A stretch of 64,000 bases of DNA from Lewinella sp. LCG006 (GTDB lineage: Bacteria; Bacteroidota; Bacteroidia; Chitinophagales; Saprospiraceae): NCBI RefSeq assembly GCF_040784935.1, contig NZ_CP160680.1:3938501-4002500 (forward strand), given 5' to 3'. Position numbers and translations under genes: made by a program. The notes under the pieces are model-generated. The model ran no database searches and was not told the DNA's origin. It saw only the letters and a list, made by a program, of their open reading frames with translations. Shown piece by piece: positions 43,101 through 51,413 of the stretch; positions within the stretch are counted from its first letter, which is position 1, and each line of letters starts with the position of its first letter.

Positions 43101-43325
43101 TACCCTAATCCGGTAAGATCGAACCTGACGATTACGCCATTGGCTACGGTGTTGTCGGATTTCGAAGTCAGGATTTTGGACACCCGGGGGGGAATTGTCC
43201 AAAACTTGACTTTGTCATCCGGAACATCTCAAACCATAGATATCAGTCGGCTTCAGCCAGGAATTTATTTTCTAAACTGGCGATCCGCAGCATCTACGGG
43301 AACAACAACAATTGTTAAAGAATAA
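40182..43325 (+). CDS. M43 (pappalysin-like) metalloprotease with T9SS sorting domain
   Basis: This 1047-aa protein starts with a signal peptide (MKNYTTTDTSKKLLTTLLAI, FLVLGVTYTQ). The pappalysin-type zinc motif is HEVGHWIGLRHIWG (His274, Glu275, His278, His284), followed by cysteine-rich CSCSEDDFCEDTPNSD and the M43 Met-turn region MVENYMDYSDDPCMNIF. A Calx-beta domain (SVSEGSSCNVRQVAVGLEIS) and a jelly-roll MAM-like domain (SNLELSFDYVCFG) come next. The C-terminus is a T9SS type A domain (VKAYPNPVRSNLTI, LQPGIYFLNWRS). It is a secreted protease of the extracellular protein-degrading set. Its own terminator lies at 43372. Confidence 0.95.
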   Translation: MKNYTTTDTSKKLLTTLLAIFLVLGVTYTQVSFSTLLQEQAVGPDGLRRCSSVEVNAIRQLNNPGLPSIQVFEEWLAPKIAEYKAEKNKGPEKNLVIQIPVVIHILHNGEPIGTAPNITDAQALSQIQVLNEDFRKVFGSRGYNENPVGADLEIEFVMAQTAPDGSATNGINRRNINQDGVTVDDLENTIKPATIWEATEYMNMWSVKFVTPDDSTLGYAQFPEGSGLAGLPTSGESSTTDGVVIRYQSFGTSDLDDGTFILDAPYDLGRTATHEVGHWIGLRHIWGDGLGCNLGAPIPGCSCSEDDFCEDTPNSDMANYGCPEDKTSPCDLPNAPTADMVENYMDYSDDPCMNIFTQDQKTRARTVMLNSPRRMELPFSPALFPPQSYVAFTTARSSVSEGSSCNVRQVAVGLEISKIPTGTVTVTVAVVGGSADGDDYELTNNTIIFSSETSTSANLLVSIQEDSNIETLESINLEIIDVSGAGVAANYRQEHTLFLADDDDPPLLAGWQPNVTLFQEGFSAGLGSWTQQSIGGANVTWVAGSPMTGLVQSVYISRTDLPGNLHSYDGMTGANVMLISPLIDASSFSNLELSFDYVCFGEQDATSGDLFDYGTVLFSTDNGQNWTLIGEPLVNEPMATDMSLALPAAANGCANLRLAFRWENDELVALDPPLNIDNVRLRGSSRAPVSVQEEVNTSNPPAYDFGPFATLNVYDPNSGRLLMILENESDFDFGCTQVTIDRSRTSAGANAVTFWNNQTSDALAAKTFQVITENIPNTFQLVTARMYFTQAEIIAWEIATGRSRTQMQIVTVADHPISAVNSTNFGDFTIALEPTLYGTFNTSNITLEAQLNTFLNVGLGAGVAGSPLPVNLVSFEARLQENTRTQLQWVTAGEVDNDYFTVEHSTNGRDFTVIGEQKGAGDIDQEKSYQFYHDQPQAGQNYYRLTQYDYSGEFTYSPIKIVARTMSEMQVKAYPNPVRSNLTITPLATVLSDFEVRILDTRGGIVQNLTLSSGTSQTIDISRLQPGIYFLNWRSAASTGTTTIVKE

Positions 43326-43371
43326 AAAATTAGACGTAGGTAGACACTTTTAGTGTACGTTTCTTGAAGTG

Positions 43372-43404
43372 AGCGTCAGCGGTTTTTCGCTGGCGCTTTT
43401 TTTT
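43372..43404 (+). terminator. Rho-independent terminator after the M43 gene
   Basis: AGCGTCAGCG (43372-43381) pairs with CGCTGGCGCT (43388-43397) (one G-T pair) around a T-rich loop; a T8 run follows directly. It lies 46 bp after the stop. Confidence 0.85.
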
Positions 43405-43466
43405 ATTTCAATAAAACAGTACTTTTCGGTTAGGAGCACCGTACAATATATTCCCGAAATATGCTC

Positions 43467-43514
43467 TATAGTCCTCCAAGTCAGAATTCGCAAATCCTGC
43501 CTTGGAGGACTATA
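43467..43514. repeat. 14-bp perfect inverted repeat upstream of the 504-aa gene
   Basis: TATAGTCCTCCAAG (43467-43480) and CTTGGAGGACTATA (43501-43514) are exact reverse complements with a 20-nt loop. It lies 37 bp before the start codon of the helical protein gene. It could be an operator or an RNA stem in the leader. Confidence 0.7.
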
Positions 43515-43551
43515 AACACCCAAAGACCATGCACCAAAAAACAAGCGTGGT

Positions 43552-45066
43552 ATGCTAGTTATTGAAAAGACGATAAAATTACTCGATGATTTTCATCTCC
43601 AAAAATTCCGGCAATATCTAAAGGAAGTAAGTGTTAGGTCTTACTATCCTTTGGCGTTGGTAGATGTCATTGACCGAGATTTTCGAAAAGAACAAGATTC
43701 ACCAGAATTGTATCGCCTGGTTTATGGAGAAAAACCAGTGGATGAAAAAGACATGAAAAAGCTTTTTCAGCTGGCTCATCACACTTTTCGGCAAACTTCT
43801 TTTTTAGCGAAAAACTATCCCAATTATCTGTCTTCCAATATTGTAAAAATCCAAGAGCTGATCAATACGGGGCAGTTGGAAGAAGCAATAGTATTGGGGG
43901 ACATCTTGCGAGATGTTTGTGAAAAGGTCGAGGATTTTTCAACATTGATCACGGTACTACAAATCCAGGCACAGACTGCTACTTACGAAGGGGCCTTGTC
44001 GGAAACCATTCGGCTTTATGAGAAAATCGGTGAATTTATTACGGTTGAGCAGCAGTTGAATGAGATTAAGGTATTGATAGCTAGTCGTTTATCTGCCGAT
44101 GGCAAGGCGGTGTCTCTTGAGGATCACGAAATACAACTCCGTCGGCTTAAAGATTTGAGTACCTCAGCTAATTATTCTGTACAAATACTGGCGCGCTTGA
44201 ATGTTGCTTACCTGCTTTATCTCCAAAGAGATCCTGGTTTTTTTACTGAAGAAAATTTTGCTACGCTCATAAATATTGAGGAAAGTGTGCAGCGAAATGA
44301 ACATGTCATTAAACCCTATTTGTACAACCTCATGCCCAAGGTGCATTTTCTGAAAATGCATTACCTGATCCGGCAACCCAATGTGGCAAATATTTTGCTA
44401 GAAGCACAGAAAATAACAGAAGATGGAAAAACGGAATTGTTTTGGAACAGTTTTGTCAATTTACCAGAACTGAATTCCATCTTTATTCAGAGCAGTCATT
44501 TGGTCAGCAATTATTACGGAAGTTATAAAGCTAATTATGAGCAAGCATTACCTGAAGAAATAAAACAACAGATTGAATACTTGCGAACAAGGTGTGCTGC
44601 TATTTTGGAAAAACCAATTCTGCAAGAAAAATTTATCCAGCGTTACGTTGGGCTTAGTTCTGTTTATGCTGGCTTGTTATTGTTGGGAAATAAGGACTCC
44701 GTGAAGCAAAGTGTCCAGACCATTGAATCTCTTTTGCTTTTTTACCAGCAGATTTCTTTCAAGATGAAATTGGATGCTATTTATACCACCCTCATCATGG
44801 GGAATTTTGCGCTACAGGATTTTGCTCAAGTCGAAAAAACGTTTCGCAGATACAAGAAAACTGCAAAAAACAAAGTCCTTAATGAAGAGAATGACCTGAC
44901 GATCCAAGGATTCTATTACGCGGCAAAATATATCGAAAACGGAAGGGATCAATACGCTAAAAAATTCCATAAAATATTAAAAGAAACGGAAGAAAAATCA
45001 GGCCTTAAAAGTGTAACAAAGCAATTGAAAGAAATTTCACTTTTTTTTAATATTTTAGAAGCCTAA
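43552..45066 (+). CDS. Helical (TPR-like) protein of unknown function (504 aa)
   Basis: I do not recognise this protein. It has no signal peptide and is helical throughout, with amphipathic pairs such as IVKIQELINTGQLEEAIVLG, VLQIQAQTATYEGALSETIR and ILARLNVAYLLYLQRDPGFF, fitting a TPR-type solenoid in the cytoplasm. The N-terminus (IEKTIKLLDDFHLQKFRQYL) may be a separate helical cap. It sits inside the cluster of secreted protease genes but has the opposite localisation, so it might be unrelated, or a regulator of the cluster. It is preceded by a 14-bp inverted repeat. The start MLVIEKTIKLL is the first Met in frame. Confidence 0.8.
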   Translation: MLVIEKTIKLLDDFHLQKFRQYLKEVSVRSYYPLALVDVIDRDFRKEQDSPELYRLVYGEKPVDEKDMKKLFQLAHHTFRQTSFLAKNYPNYLSSNIVKIQELINTGQLEEAIVLGDILRDVCEKVEDFSTLITVLQIQAQTATYEGALSETIRLYEKIGEFITVEQQLNEIKVLIASRLSADGKAVSLEDHEIQLRRLKDLSTSANYSVQILARLNVAYLLYLQRDPGFFTEENFATLINIEESVQRNEHVIKPYLYNLMPKVHFLKMHYLIRQPNVANILLEAQKITEDGKTELFWNSFVNLPELNSIFIQSSHLVSNYYGSYKANYEQALPEEIKQQIEYLRTRCAAILEKPILQEKFIQRYVGLSSVYAGLLLLGNKDSVKQSVQTIESLLLFYQQISFKMKLDAIYTTLIMGNFALQDFAQVEKTFRRYKKTAKNKVLNEENDLTIQGFYYAAKYIENGRDQYAKKFHKILKETEEKSGLKSVTKQLKEISLFFNILEA

Positions 45067-45154
45067 GGGTTGCTTTTTTGGGTGGTAAATTGTATCTTGT
45101 ATATGTATTTAAAGATCAGTATTACAGTGATTTAGATGCATTTGACCACAAGAA

Positions 45155-46015
45155 ATGTACCACACCATGATGAAGTATTTGCTATTGCCAGCCTTGCTGG
45201 TTTCTTCCTTGTTTTTGAACGCACAATCAGCGTCCTATTTTATTAATGAAATAAGCTATGCTGCAAGCAATCCAACCGAAAAAGGATTTGAAATTGTCGG
45301 TGAAGCTGGTAGTCAGTTAGATGGATGGTCAGCTGTGCAGTATGATGCTGCTGGCTGGCAACAAAAAGTAGATGATTTATCCAACCAAATAATTCCTAGT
45401 CAGCAAAATGGTTATGGTACCATTTGGTATGATATTGAACAAGGGGGAGATACGGGTGGTCTGGCCTTAGTTGATCCCACTGGAGCGGTCGTACAGTTTG
45501 TCGCCTACGGGCCATTAAGTGGTGATGAGCTACTAAATGGTGCACTTGATGGAGCCGCAGCTGGCGTCATCCCGGAATACATTGGTGCGGTCACTGATGC
45601 CAATAGTGCTATGCAATTGATAGGAATCGGCAACCTTTATCCTACCTTTTTTTGGGTAAGTACCCAAACGTCTTCGCTTGGGCAAATAAATGATAATCAG
45701 TTTTTTGTGTCAAATTTACTCGGTTTGCAATCAAGTACATCAGGCGCGAATAATCTATCTGAGGATGCTATAGAAGCAGTGGCTTGGCCCAATCCAACCA
45801 CCGATTATCTTCAGGTCAGGTTACCTGAACTGCAAGTTGATGTGCCGCGCATCTTATGCTTGTACGATCAAAATGGTCGCCAGCTCATTCGTCGCCAAGT
45901 GAGTAATGCACCTCAGCAGATACAGTTGGAACTGGGAGATTTACCTGCCGGTATATACTACTTAACCGTTTTTTCTAAAGATAACCAGTGGCAACATGAA
46001 GTGGTCGTCAATTAA
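45155..46015 (+). CDS. T9SS-sorted protein with lamin-tail-like domain
   Basis: This 286-aa protein starts MYHTMMKYLLLPALLVSSLF with a signal peptide ending LNAQS; MMKYL at 45167 is an alternative start. The mature N-terminal part (FINEISYAASNPTEKGFEIV, GEAGSQLDGWSAVQYDAAGW, GGLALVDPTGAVVQFVAYG) matches the lamin-tail domain pattern found in many Bacteroidota surface proteins. The C-terminal T9SS sorting domain is AVAWPNPTTDYLQVRLPELQ, LPAGIYYLTVFSKD. It overlaps the next protease gene by 20 bp, so the pair is probably co-translated. Likely an outer surface or secreted binding protein. Confidence 0.85.
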   Translation: MYHTMMKYLLLPALLVSSLFLNAQSASYFINEISYAASNPTEKGFEIVGEAGSQLDGWSAVQYDAAGWQQKVDDLSNQIIPSQQNGYGTIWYDIEQGGDTGGLALVDPTGAVVQFVAYGPLSGDELLNGALDGAAAGVIPEYIGAVTDANSAMQLIGIGNLYPTFFWVSTQTSSLGQINDNQFFVSNLLGLQSSTSGANNLSEDAIEAVAWPNPTTDYLQVRLPELQVDVPRILCLYDQNGRQLIRRQVSNAPQQIQLELGDLPAGIYYLTVFSKDNQWQHEVVVN

Positions 46016-49000
46016 AAATTTTCAGACCTATTACTTCAAAAACATAGTAGCGATAAGTTCGCTACTATGTTTTTGTGTTTTAGGGAATGCGCAGTCTTTA
46101 TCTGGTGATAAATGGATGCAAGAAGTAGAAAATATTGTTTATTCAAAATTGAATATTACTCCCTTTGAAGGGCAGGTGTTTCGAATTGGAAATGAGCATC
46201 GAAGTACTTCTTCTGGCTTATTACATGTTTATTTACAGACTTATCTCCATGACCTGCCCGTCTTTGAAAGCTGGGCTGATTTACACTTTGATGAGTTAGG
46301 GGAGGTCGTATTCTATAATGATGAATTAAAGCGATTTTCGGCGGAAGATGTTGATGTTTTTAAAAGTTTAAGTATTGACAATCAGTTTGTTAATTCGCTA
46401 GAAGTGGTGCTTTTAGCAGAGGGTTTTTCCGCTGACGAAACATCGGTAGCGTCAAGGATAATTCACCAGGAACCTCGCCTTGGCTGGTGGGTTGATGACG
46501 GTTTGCAACTGGCCGTTGAGGTGATTTTTGAACAAGAAGGGGAGTTGTGGCAAATCATTTACCATGCTGAAAAAAGAGCGGTTTTAAAGCGAAGAAAACT
46601 TACGGTGAGTTGCGATTTTGGTGAGGCAAAATGTAGTGATAATTCGTCGCATAAAGTAGCGAATAATTTTAAATTTAATCAAAAAGAGTCATCCAGTCTT
46701 ACCGGTGTTTTTTTGGGGCAATACAACTATTTTACCCCGGGTACCCCGTCTCCTGTTTACGGTAATCGAACTTTGGTGAGTGCTGGGGATCTGATCGACC
46801 CGGTTGCTGCTCCTCACGGCTGGCACGACGCAGATGGAGATGGCACTACGACAGAATACCCCTACACCCAAGGCAATCATGTTTATGCCTTTTATGCTCC
46901 AGCGGGAACAATTGCTAATCCACCACCGCTGGCGATCACGCGGGAACCAATTTCCGGAGCTTATTTAGCAGGCAATGTGCCTTTCCCGGCAGGCAATACC
47001 CTCAATTTTAATTATACCTCAGATTTATCGTCCAGCAATCCACAATCTTACCTAGAGGATGCGATCACCAATCTTTTTGTCTGGAACAATTTATGCCACG
47101 ATATTCTGTATCAACATGGCTTCAATGAAGCAGCAGGTAACTTTCAGGCAATCAACTTTACCGGAGGAGGAGGTGGTGACCCCGTTTTGGCGCGTGCCCA
47201 GGATGGTTCCGGTATCAACAACGCCACCTTCAGTACTCCAGCCGATGGCAGCAGCCCTACCATGCGTATGTTTTTGTGGGATACCGAACTCAATGGTGAT
47301 TTTAGAGATGCTGACTTTGACAATGTGATCATCGCCCACGAATACGCGCACGGATTGTCTTTCCGTCTCGTTGGTGGTGCTGGAAACGTATCTTGCTTGG
47401 GCAATTTTGAGCAAGGAGGAGAGGGGTGGAGTGATTTTGTTGCACTCTTGCTCACGATTGATGAAGACGATGATGGAATTGTCGAAGAAACTGCCTTAGG
47501 GGAAGGCATTCGTTCTATCGGTAATTACGTCATCAAACAGGGTAGTGGCGGTAGAGGTATTCGTTCGCGTTTCTATTCTACCAATATGGACTGCCCTTCC
47601 TCCACCTGCAATGACCTCACCTACGATCAGTTGGACCAGTTGCAGGCACCTCACGGAGTGGGCACTTTGTGGTGTACCATGCTTTGGGACATGGCTTGGG
47701 CCTTGATCAATAAGTATGGCTTTGAACCCAATTGGCGACTTACCAATAGTACGGCTGGAAACATCAGAGCGTTAAAAATCGTCATTGAAGGTCTGAAGAT
47801 GACGGCTTGCAATCCTAGTTTTCCTGATATGCGTGACGCTGTTATGGCTGCTAATACCGCCCTCTATGGCTCGGCGGATGAGGAATTACTTTGGGAGGTC
47901 TTTGCCCGCCGAGGCTTAGGCGTTGATGCCCAGGCCGGAGGAATCGCTTCTTTTGATGGCCTTACCCTGAAAATAGAAAAAACAGTGGACAAAGCGGAGG
48001 CTGAAATTGGCGAAACGGTTACCTATACGCTCACCGTGACGAACAATACCACTCAGAGCCTAAGCCAGGTACAGATAACCGACGATTTCTCTCCGAATCT
48101 CACCGTCACCAATGGTCAAATCTCTAATGGAGGCTTGCGGGTCGGCAATAGTATTACCTGGCCAGCAGTGAGTCTGGCTGCTGGGAGTACCATCACTCGT
48201 AGCTTCAGTGGCACCATTACTGCAATGGAAGGAACTACCGCTACCTTCAATGATCCTATAGAAGGACCCTCTACAGCCTTTGTTCCTGTCGGTCAATGGA
48301 TCATGGACAGTGGACAGACGAACCCAGGGAGTGGTTCCACGCTAGCCTGGTTTCACCCTTCACTGCCATTGTTGACAGAAAGCTCTCTATTACTAAATGT
48401 TAACTTGACGGGGGCAGCCAACCAATTGGTTTTCTGGCAATGGTTTGATCTCGAAAGTGGTATTGATGGAGGAGTGATAGAAATCATGGATGGTAGCTCC
48501 TGGAATGACTTGGGCGGTAAAATCCGTGAGTTTCCGTACACGGGCTTCATGTACGATGCGCTCCCCACGCCCATTGGTATACCCATACCCTTTTCTACCC
48601 TTAGCGGGCGTTCAGGTTATACCGATTATAGCGGGGGCTGGCGCCGAACAGTGGTCGACCTTTCGTCGTATTCGGGCGCTCAAACCCTGCGATTTCGCTA
48701 TGCTGCCGACGAATCTACGGATACCGGAGAGTGCAATGGCCCTGCTAGTGCTTGCGAAGGTTGGTACCTTGATGATTTCTTCCTTTTGGATATAAAATCA
48801 CTCCTCAATGAAGCCTGTGTGACTTCCGCTCAAGGCTATGGAAGCTGCGACGATGTGGGAGAGGTCGGTACGATCTATTATACCCCGGGAGCCTTACCGG
48901 TTGTATGGTTAATGGTGACGGCTACCGCTCGCGAAGATCAGATCAGCGTCGACTGGAAAACCGAGGAGAATGGCTCGAATCGGGGGTTCTGGTTGGAACG

Positions 49001-49424
49001 TCTATCTCCCGCGGGAGAAGCTTGGCATCGATTGTCATGGATACCTGCCCAGTTTAGTGGAAATTACCAATACCTAGACCAGGAAGTAGAGCCAGGACGC
49101 GAATACTTTTACCGACTTTACCAGGAAGATTATAGTGGTGATTTTTCCTATTCGCCGATTGTTTCTGCTCGTTTAAAGGGGAACTCCAACCCCGTATTTA
49201 CGGTTTTCCCTAACCCTGGAAAAGATAGGTTAGTGGTGAGTATGGAGAATTTTTCTGATGTCACTTATCGCCTACAAATTCATGATGTCTACGGGCGAGT
49301 ATGGAAAGATGTTCAATTGAGCCAACAAGTTGAAATGACAACAGAAAGCTGGCCGGCTGGCTGCTATTATTTGCATTTTATTTCTGGAGAGAGGGTTTTA
49401 TCAAGAAAATGGATAAAAGAATAA
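45996..49424 (+). CDS. M36 metalloprotease with T9SS sorting domain (second copy)
   Basis: This 1142-aa protein begins MKWSSIKNFQTYYFKNIVAI, leading into a signal peptide that ends VLGNAQS. The start codon is inside the end of the preceding lamin-tail gene (20-bp overlap), so expression is coupled. The FTP-like prodomain has HVYLQTYLHDLPVFESWADL; the catalytic site is HEYAHGLS (His448, Glu449, His452) with downstream FEQGGEGWSDFVALL. After it come a DUF11 module (KTVDKAEAEIGETVTYTLTV), a jelly-roll domain and a T9SS domain (FTVFPNPGKDRLVVSMENFS, WPAGCYYLHFISGERVLSRK). It resembles the M36 protease at 36860 in domain order, suggesting duplication of the protease unit. Confidence 0.93.
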   Translation: MKWSSIKNFQTYYFKNIVAISSLLCFCVLGNAQSLSGDKWMQEVENIVYSKLNITPFEGQVFRIGNEHRSTSSGLLHVYLQTYLHDLPVFESWADLHFDELGEVVFYNDELKRFSAEDVDVFKSLSIDNQFVNSLEVVLLAEGFSADETSVASRIIHQEPRLGWWVDDGLQLAVEVIFEQEGELWQIIYHAEKRAVLKRRKLTVSCDFGEAKCSDNSSHKVANNFKFNQKESSSLTGVFLGQYNYFTPGTPSPVYGNRTLVSAGDLIDPVAAPHGWHDADGDGTTTEYPYTQGNHVYAFYAPAGTIANPPPLAITREPISGAYLAGNVPFPAGNTLNFNYTSDLSSSNPQSYLEDAITNLFVWNNLCHDILYQHGFNEAAGNFQAINFTGGGGGDPVLARAQDGSGINNATFSTPADGSSPTMRMFLWDTELNGDFRDADFDNVIIAHEYAHGLSFRLVGGAGNVSCLGNFEQGGEGWSDFVALLLTIDEDDDGIVEETALGEGIRSIGNYVIKQGSGGRGIRSRFYSTNMDCPSSTCNDLTYDQLDQLQAPHGVGTLWCTMLWDMAWALINKYGFEPNWRLTNSTAGNIRALKIVIEGLKMTACNPSFPDMRDAVMAANTALYGSADEELLWEVFARRGLGVDAQAGGIASFDGLTLKIEKTVDKAEAEIGETVTYTLTVTNNTTQSLSQVQITDDFSPNLTVTNGQISNGGLRVGNSITWPAVSLAAGSTITRSFSGTITAMEGTTATFNDPIEGPSTAFVPVGQWIMDSGQTNPGSGSTLAWFHPSLPLLTESSLLLNVNLTGAANQLVFWQWFDLESGIDGGVIEIMDGSSWNDLGGKIREFPYTGFMYDALPTPIGIPIPFSTLSGRSGYTDYSGGWRRTVVDLSSYSGAQTLRFRYAADESTDTGECNGPASACEGWYLDDFFLLDIKSLLNEACVTSAQGYGSCDDVGEVGTIYYTPGALPVVWLMVTATAREDQISVDWKTEENGSNRGFWLERLSPAGEAWHRLSWIPAQFSGNYQYLDQEVEPGREYFYRLYQEDYSGDFSYSPIVSARLKGNSNPVFTVFPNPGKDRLVVSMENFSDVTYRLQIHDVYGRVWKDVQLSQQVEMTTESWPAGCYYLHFISGERVLSRKWIKE

Positions 49425-49438
49425 GAGGATGATTTTCG

Positions 49439-49446
49439 TAGCTTTG
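49439..49446 (+). promoter_or_regulatory. -7-like element upstream of mscS
   Basis: TAGCTTTG matches TAnnTTTG and lies 19 bp before the ATG at 49466; transcription would start near 49452. No clear -33 TTG was found at the proper distance, so support is limited. Confidence 0.3.
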
Positions 49447-49465
49447 ACCTAAATGAATTAAAGCA

Positions 49466-50311
49466 ATGGAAGAACAAGTGTTGGAGCATGCCAGTTATTA
49501 TGGTTTGTCATTAGGAATTATTATTGGAACAATTATTCTAGCGGCTTTGGTCGCCCGTTTCTTTCGTAGTCTCATCAAGCGCTCGACCGATGAGATGAAG
49601 AATGACCCGACCAATTATCTCTTTCTTAGGCACCTCATTGTCGGGCTTATTTACATGGTAGGTATTGGTGTTGCTATTTATACGGTACCAGAACTACGTG
49701 GCCTGGCCAGCTCCATGCTAGCAGGGGCGGGTATATTGGCTGTGGCGGTGGGTTTCGCCTCACAGCACGCACTGAGCAATGTGATCAGTGGGTTATTTAT
49801 AGTTATTTTTAAACCCTTTCGGGTAAACGATCGCATCACCGTTAGGGATATGGGCGGGGTAATTGAAGACATTACCCTGCGGCATACGGTTATCAGAAAT
49901 TTCGAAAATCGTCGAATTATCATCCCTAATGCCTTGATCAGTGATGAAATCTTGGTGAATGCTGATTTTGGCGACGAGAAAATCTGTAAGTGGATAGAGG
50001 TAAGTATCAGCTACGAAAGTAATATCGACCTGGCCAAGCAGATCATGAGGGAGGAAACCATGGCTCACCCACTTTTAATTGATAACCGCAGTGAAGAACA
50101 AATCCAAGCGGGCGAACCCCAAGTGATGGTCAGGGTGTTGGCTTTGCAAGATTCAGGAATACTGCTGCGGGCTTGGGCCTGGACGGAAGGCCAAGCGGAT
50201 TCCTTTGTCCTGGGTTGTGATCTTTACGAAAGTATCAAAAAGCGTTTCGATCGGGAAGGCATTGAAATTCCTTATCCCCACCGAACGGTGGTACAGAAAA
50301 TCAAGTCGTAG
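49466..50311 (+). CDS. mscS: Small-conductance mechanosensitive channel (MscS family)
   Basis: This 281-aa protein has three transmembrane segments: YYGLSLGIIIGTIILAALVA, FLRHLIVGLIYMVGIGVAIY, and the pore-lining helix SSMLAGAGILAVAVGFASQH. The conserved pore/beta-domain junction is NVISGLFIVIFKPFRVNDRI. The cytoplasmic beta and alpha/beta domains follow (RIIIPNALISDEILVNADFG). MscS channels open under membrane tension to release solutes on hypo-osmotic shock. The next gene, CorA, overlaps its stop codon by one base, suggesting an operon of ion and osmotic stress genes. Confidence 0.94.
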   Translation: MEEQVLEHASYYGLSLGIIIGTIILAALVARFFRSLIKRSTDEMKNDPTNYLFLRHLIVGLIYMVGIGVAIYTVPELRGLASSMLAGAGILAVAVGFASQHALSNVISGLFIVIFKPFRVNDRITVRDMGGVIEDITLRHTVIRNFENRRIIIPNALISDEILVNADFGDEKICKWIEVSISYESNIDLAKQIMREETMAHPLLIDNRSEEQIQAGEPQVMVRVLALQDSGILLRAWAWTEGQADSFVLGCDLYESIKKRFDREGIEIPYPHRTVVQKIKS

Positions 50312-51399
50312 TGAAACCTAGCAAGCAAAATAAGCAGGCCCGCCGCGAAAACAAACGCAAAAAACTGGGGCAACACCCCGGCGCCATTGTCTTTACCGGA
50401 GAGCGGAAAGTGGAACAAGTGAAAATTCACTACCTGGAGTTCAATGAAACGACCTTCAAAGAGCAAGAGGTAGATAATCGTTCCATTATCACCTTTCATG
50501 CGCCCGTTCCTGAATATATCCAATGGTACGACGTCAGAGGAATGCATGATACCGTGCTGATCGAAGAGTTTGGTAAGGTTTTCAATATCCACCCACTTGC
50601 TCTCGAAGACATTGCCGATACCACCCAGCGGCCAAAATTGGACGAATTTCCTGCGGGCATGCTGATTTCTCTCCGGGCGCTGCATTTTGATCAGGAGAAC
50701 CGGAAAATGAGCTACGAACAAGTGGCGATCTACTTGGGCGACGCTTTCTTGATCAGCTTTCAGGAGTCGGAGACCGATTTATTCGCAGACATTCGCCAAC
50801 GTATCCGCGAAGAAAAAGGAAGGGTACGAAAGAAAGGTGCCGACTATTTGGCCTATGCTTTGATGGATGTGGTGACCGACCGCTACTATCTGGTGATTGA
50901 CGAAGTGGAAATCGCCATTGAGCAAATTGAAGCCGCCATTCTTCAGGATGCTGATCGTGAGTTGAAGGGCCAAATTCATGATCTTAAACAGGAAATGTTA
51001 CTGGCACGACGCTCTATTGCCCCTCTCCGTGAAGTCGTTGGAGGCTTCGACCGATTGTCCAATAACCTGGTGACGGAAGATACCCTGGTTTACTTACGCG
51101 ACCTGCGCGACCACGTTGTTCAGGTCACCGACCTCGTAGAGACCTACCGCGATATGCTCAACAGTTTGCATGACTTGTACCTCTCGGAGTTGAGCTTCAA
51201 GATGAACAATGTCATGCAAGTCCTCACCATTATTTCTACCATCTTCATTCCCTTGGGCTTTTTTACGGGCCTCTACGGGATGAATTTTGAGTACATCCCA
51301 GAGCTGACTTGGCACAACGGTTATTTCTACCTGCTCAGCATTATGGGGGTCATGGTACTTGGAATGCTTTGGTATTTCCAGCGGAAGAAGTGGTTTTGA
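50311..51399 (+). CDS. corA: CorA magnesium/cobalt transport protein
   Basis: This 362-aa protein starts with GTG at 50311, within the mscS stop codon (TAGTG overlap). The cytoplasmic funnel part has IEEFGKVFNIHPLALEDIAD and TQRPKLDEFPAGMLISLRAL. The two C-terminal transmembrane helices include MQVLTIISTIFIPLGFFTGL, followed by the periplasmic selectivity loop YGMNFEYIPE, which is the family GMN signature. The C-terminal basic residues (QRKKWF) are also typical. It allows Mg2+ (and Co2+/Ni2+) passage across the inner membrane. It ends 15 bp from the convergent giant surface protein. Confidence 0.95.
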   Translation: MKPSKQNKQARRENKRKKLGQHPGAIVFTGERKVEQVKIHYLEFNETTFKEQEVDNRSIITFHAPVPEYIQWYDVRGMHDTVLIEEFGKVFNIHPLALEDIADTTQRPKLDEFPAGMLISLRALHFDQENRKMSYEQVAIYLGDAFLISFQESETDLFADIRQRIREEKGRVRKKGADYLAYALMDVVTDRYYLVIDEVEIAIEQIEAAILQDADRELKGQIHDLKQEMLLARRSIAPLREVVGGFDRLSNNLVTEDTLVYLRDLRDHVVQVTDLVETYRDMLNSLHDLYLSELSFKMNNVMQVLTIISTIFIPLGFFTGLYGMNFEYIPELTWHNGYFYLLSIMGVMVLGMLWYFQRKKWF

Positions 51400-51413
51400 G
51401 GATAAGGATAAAT

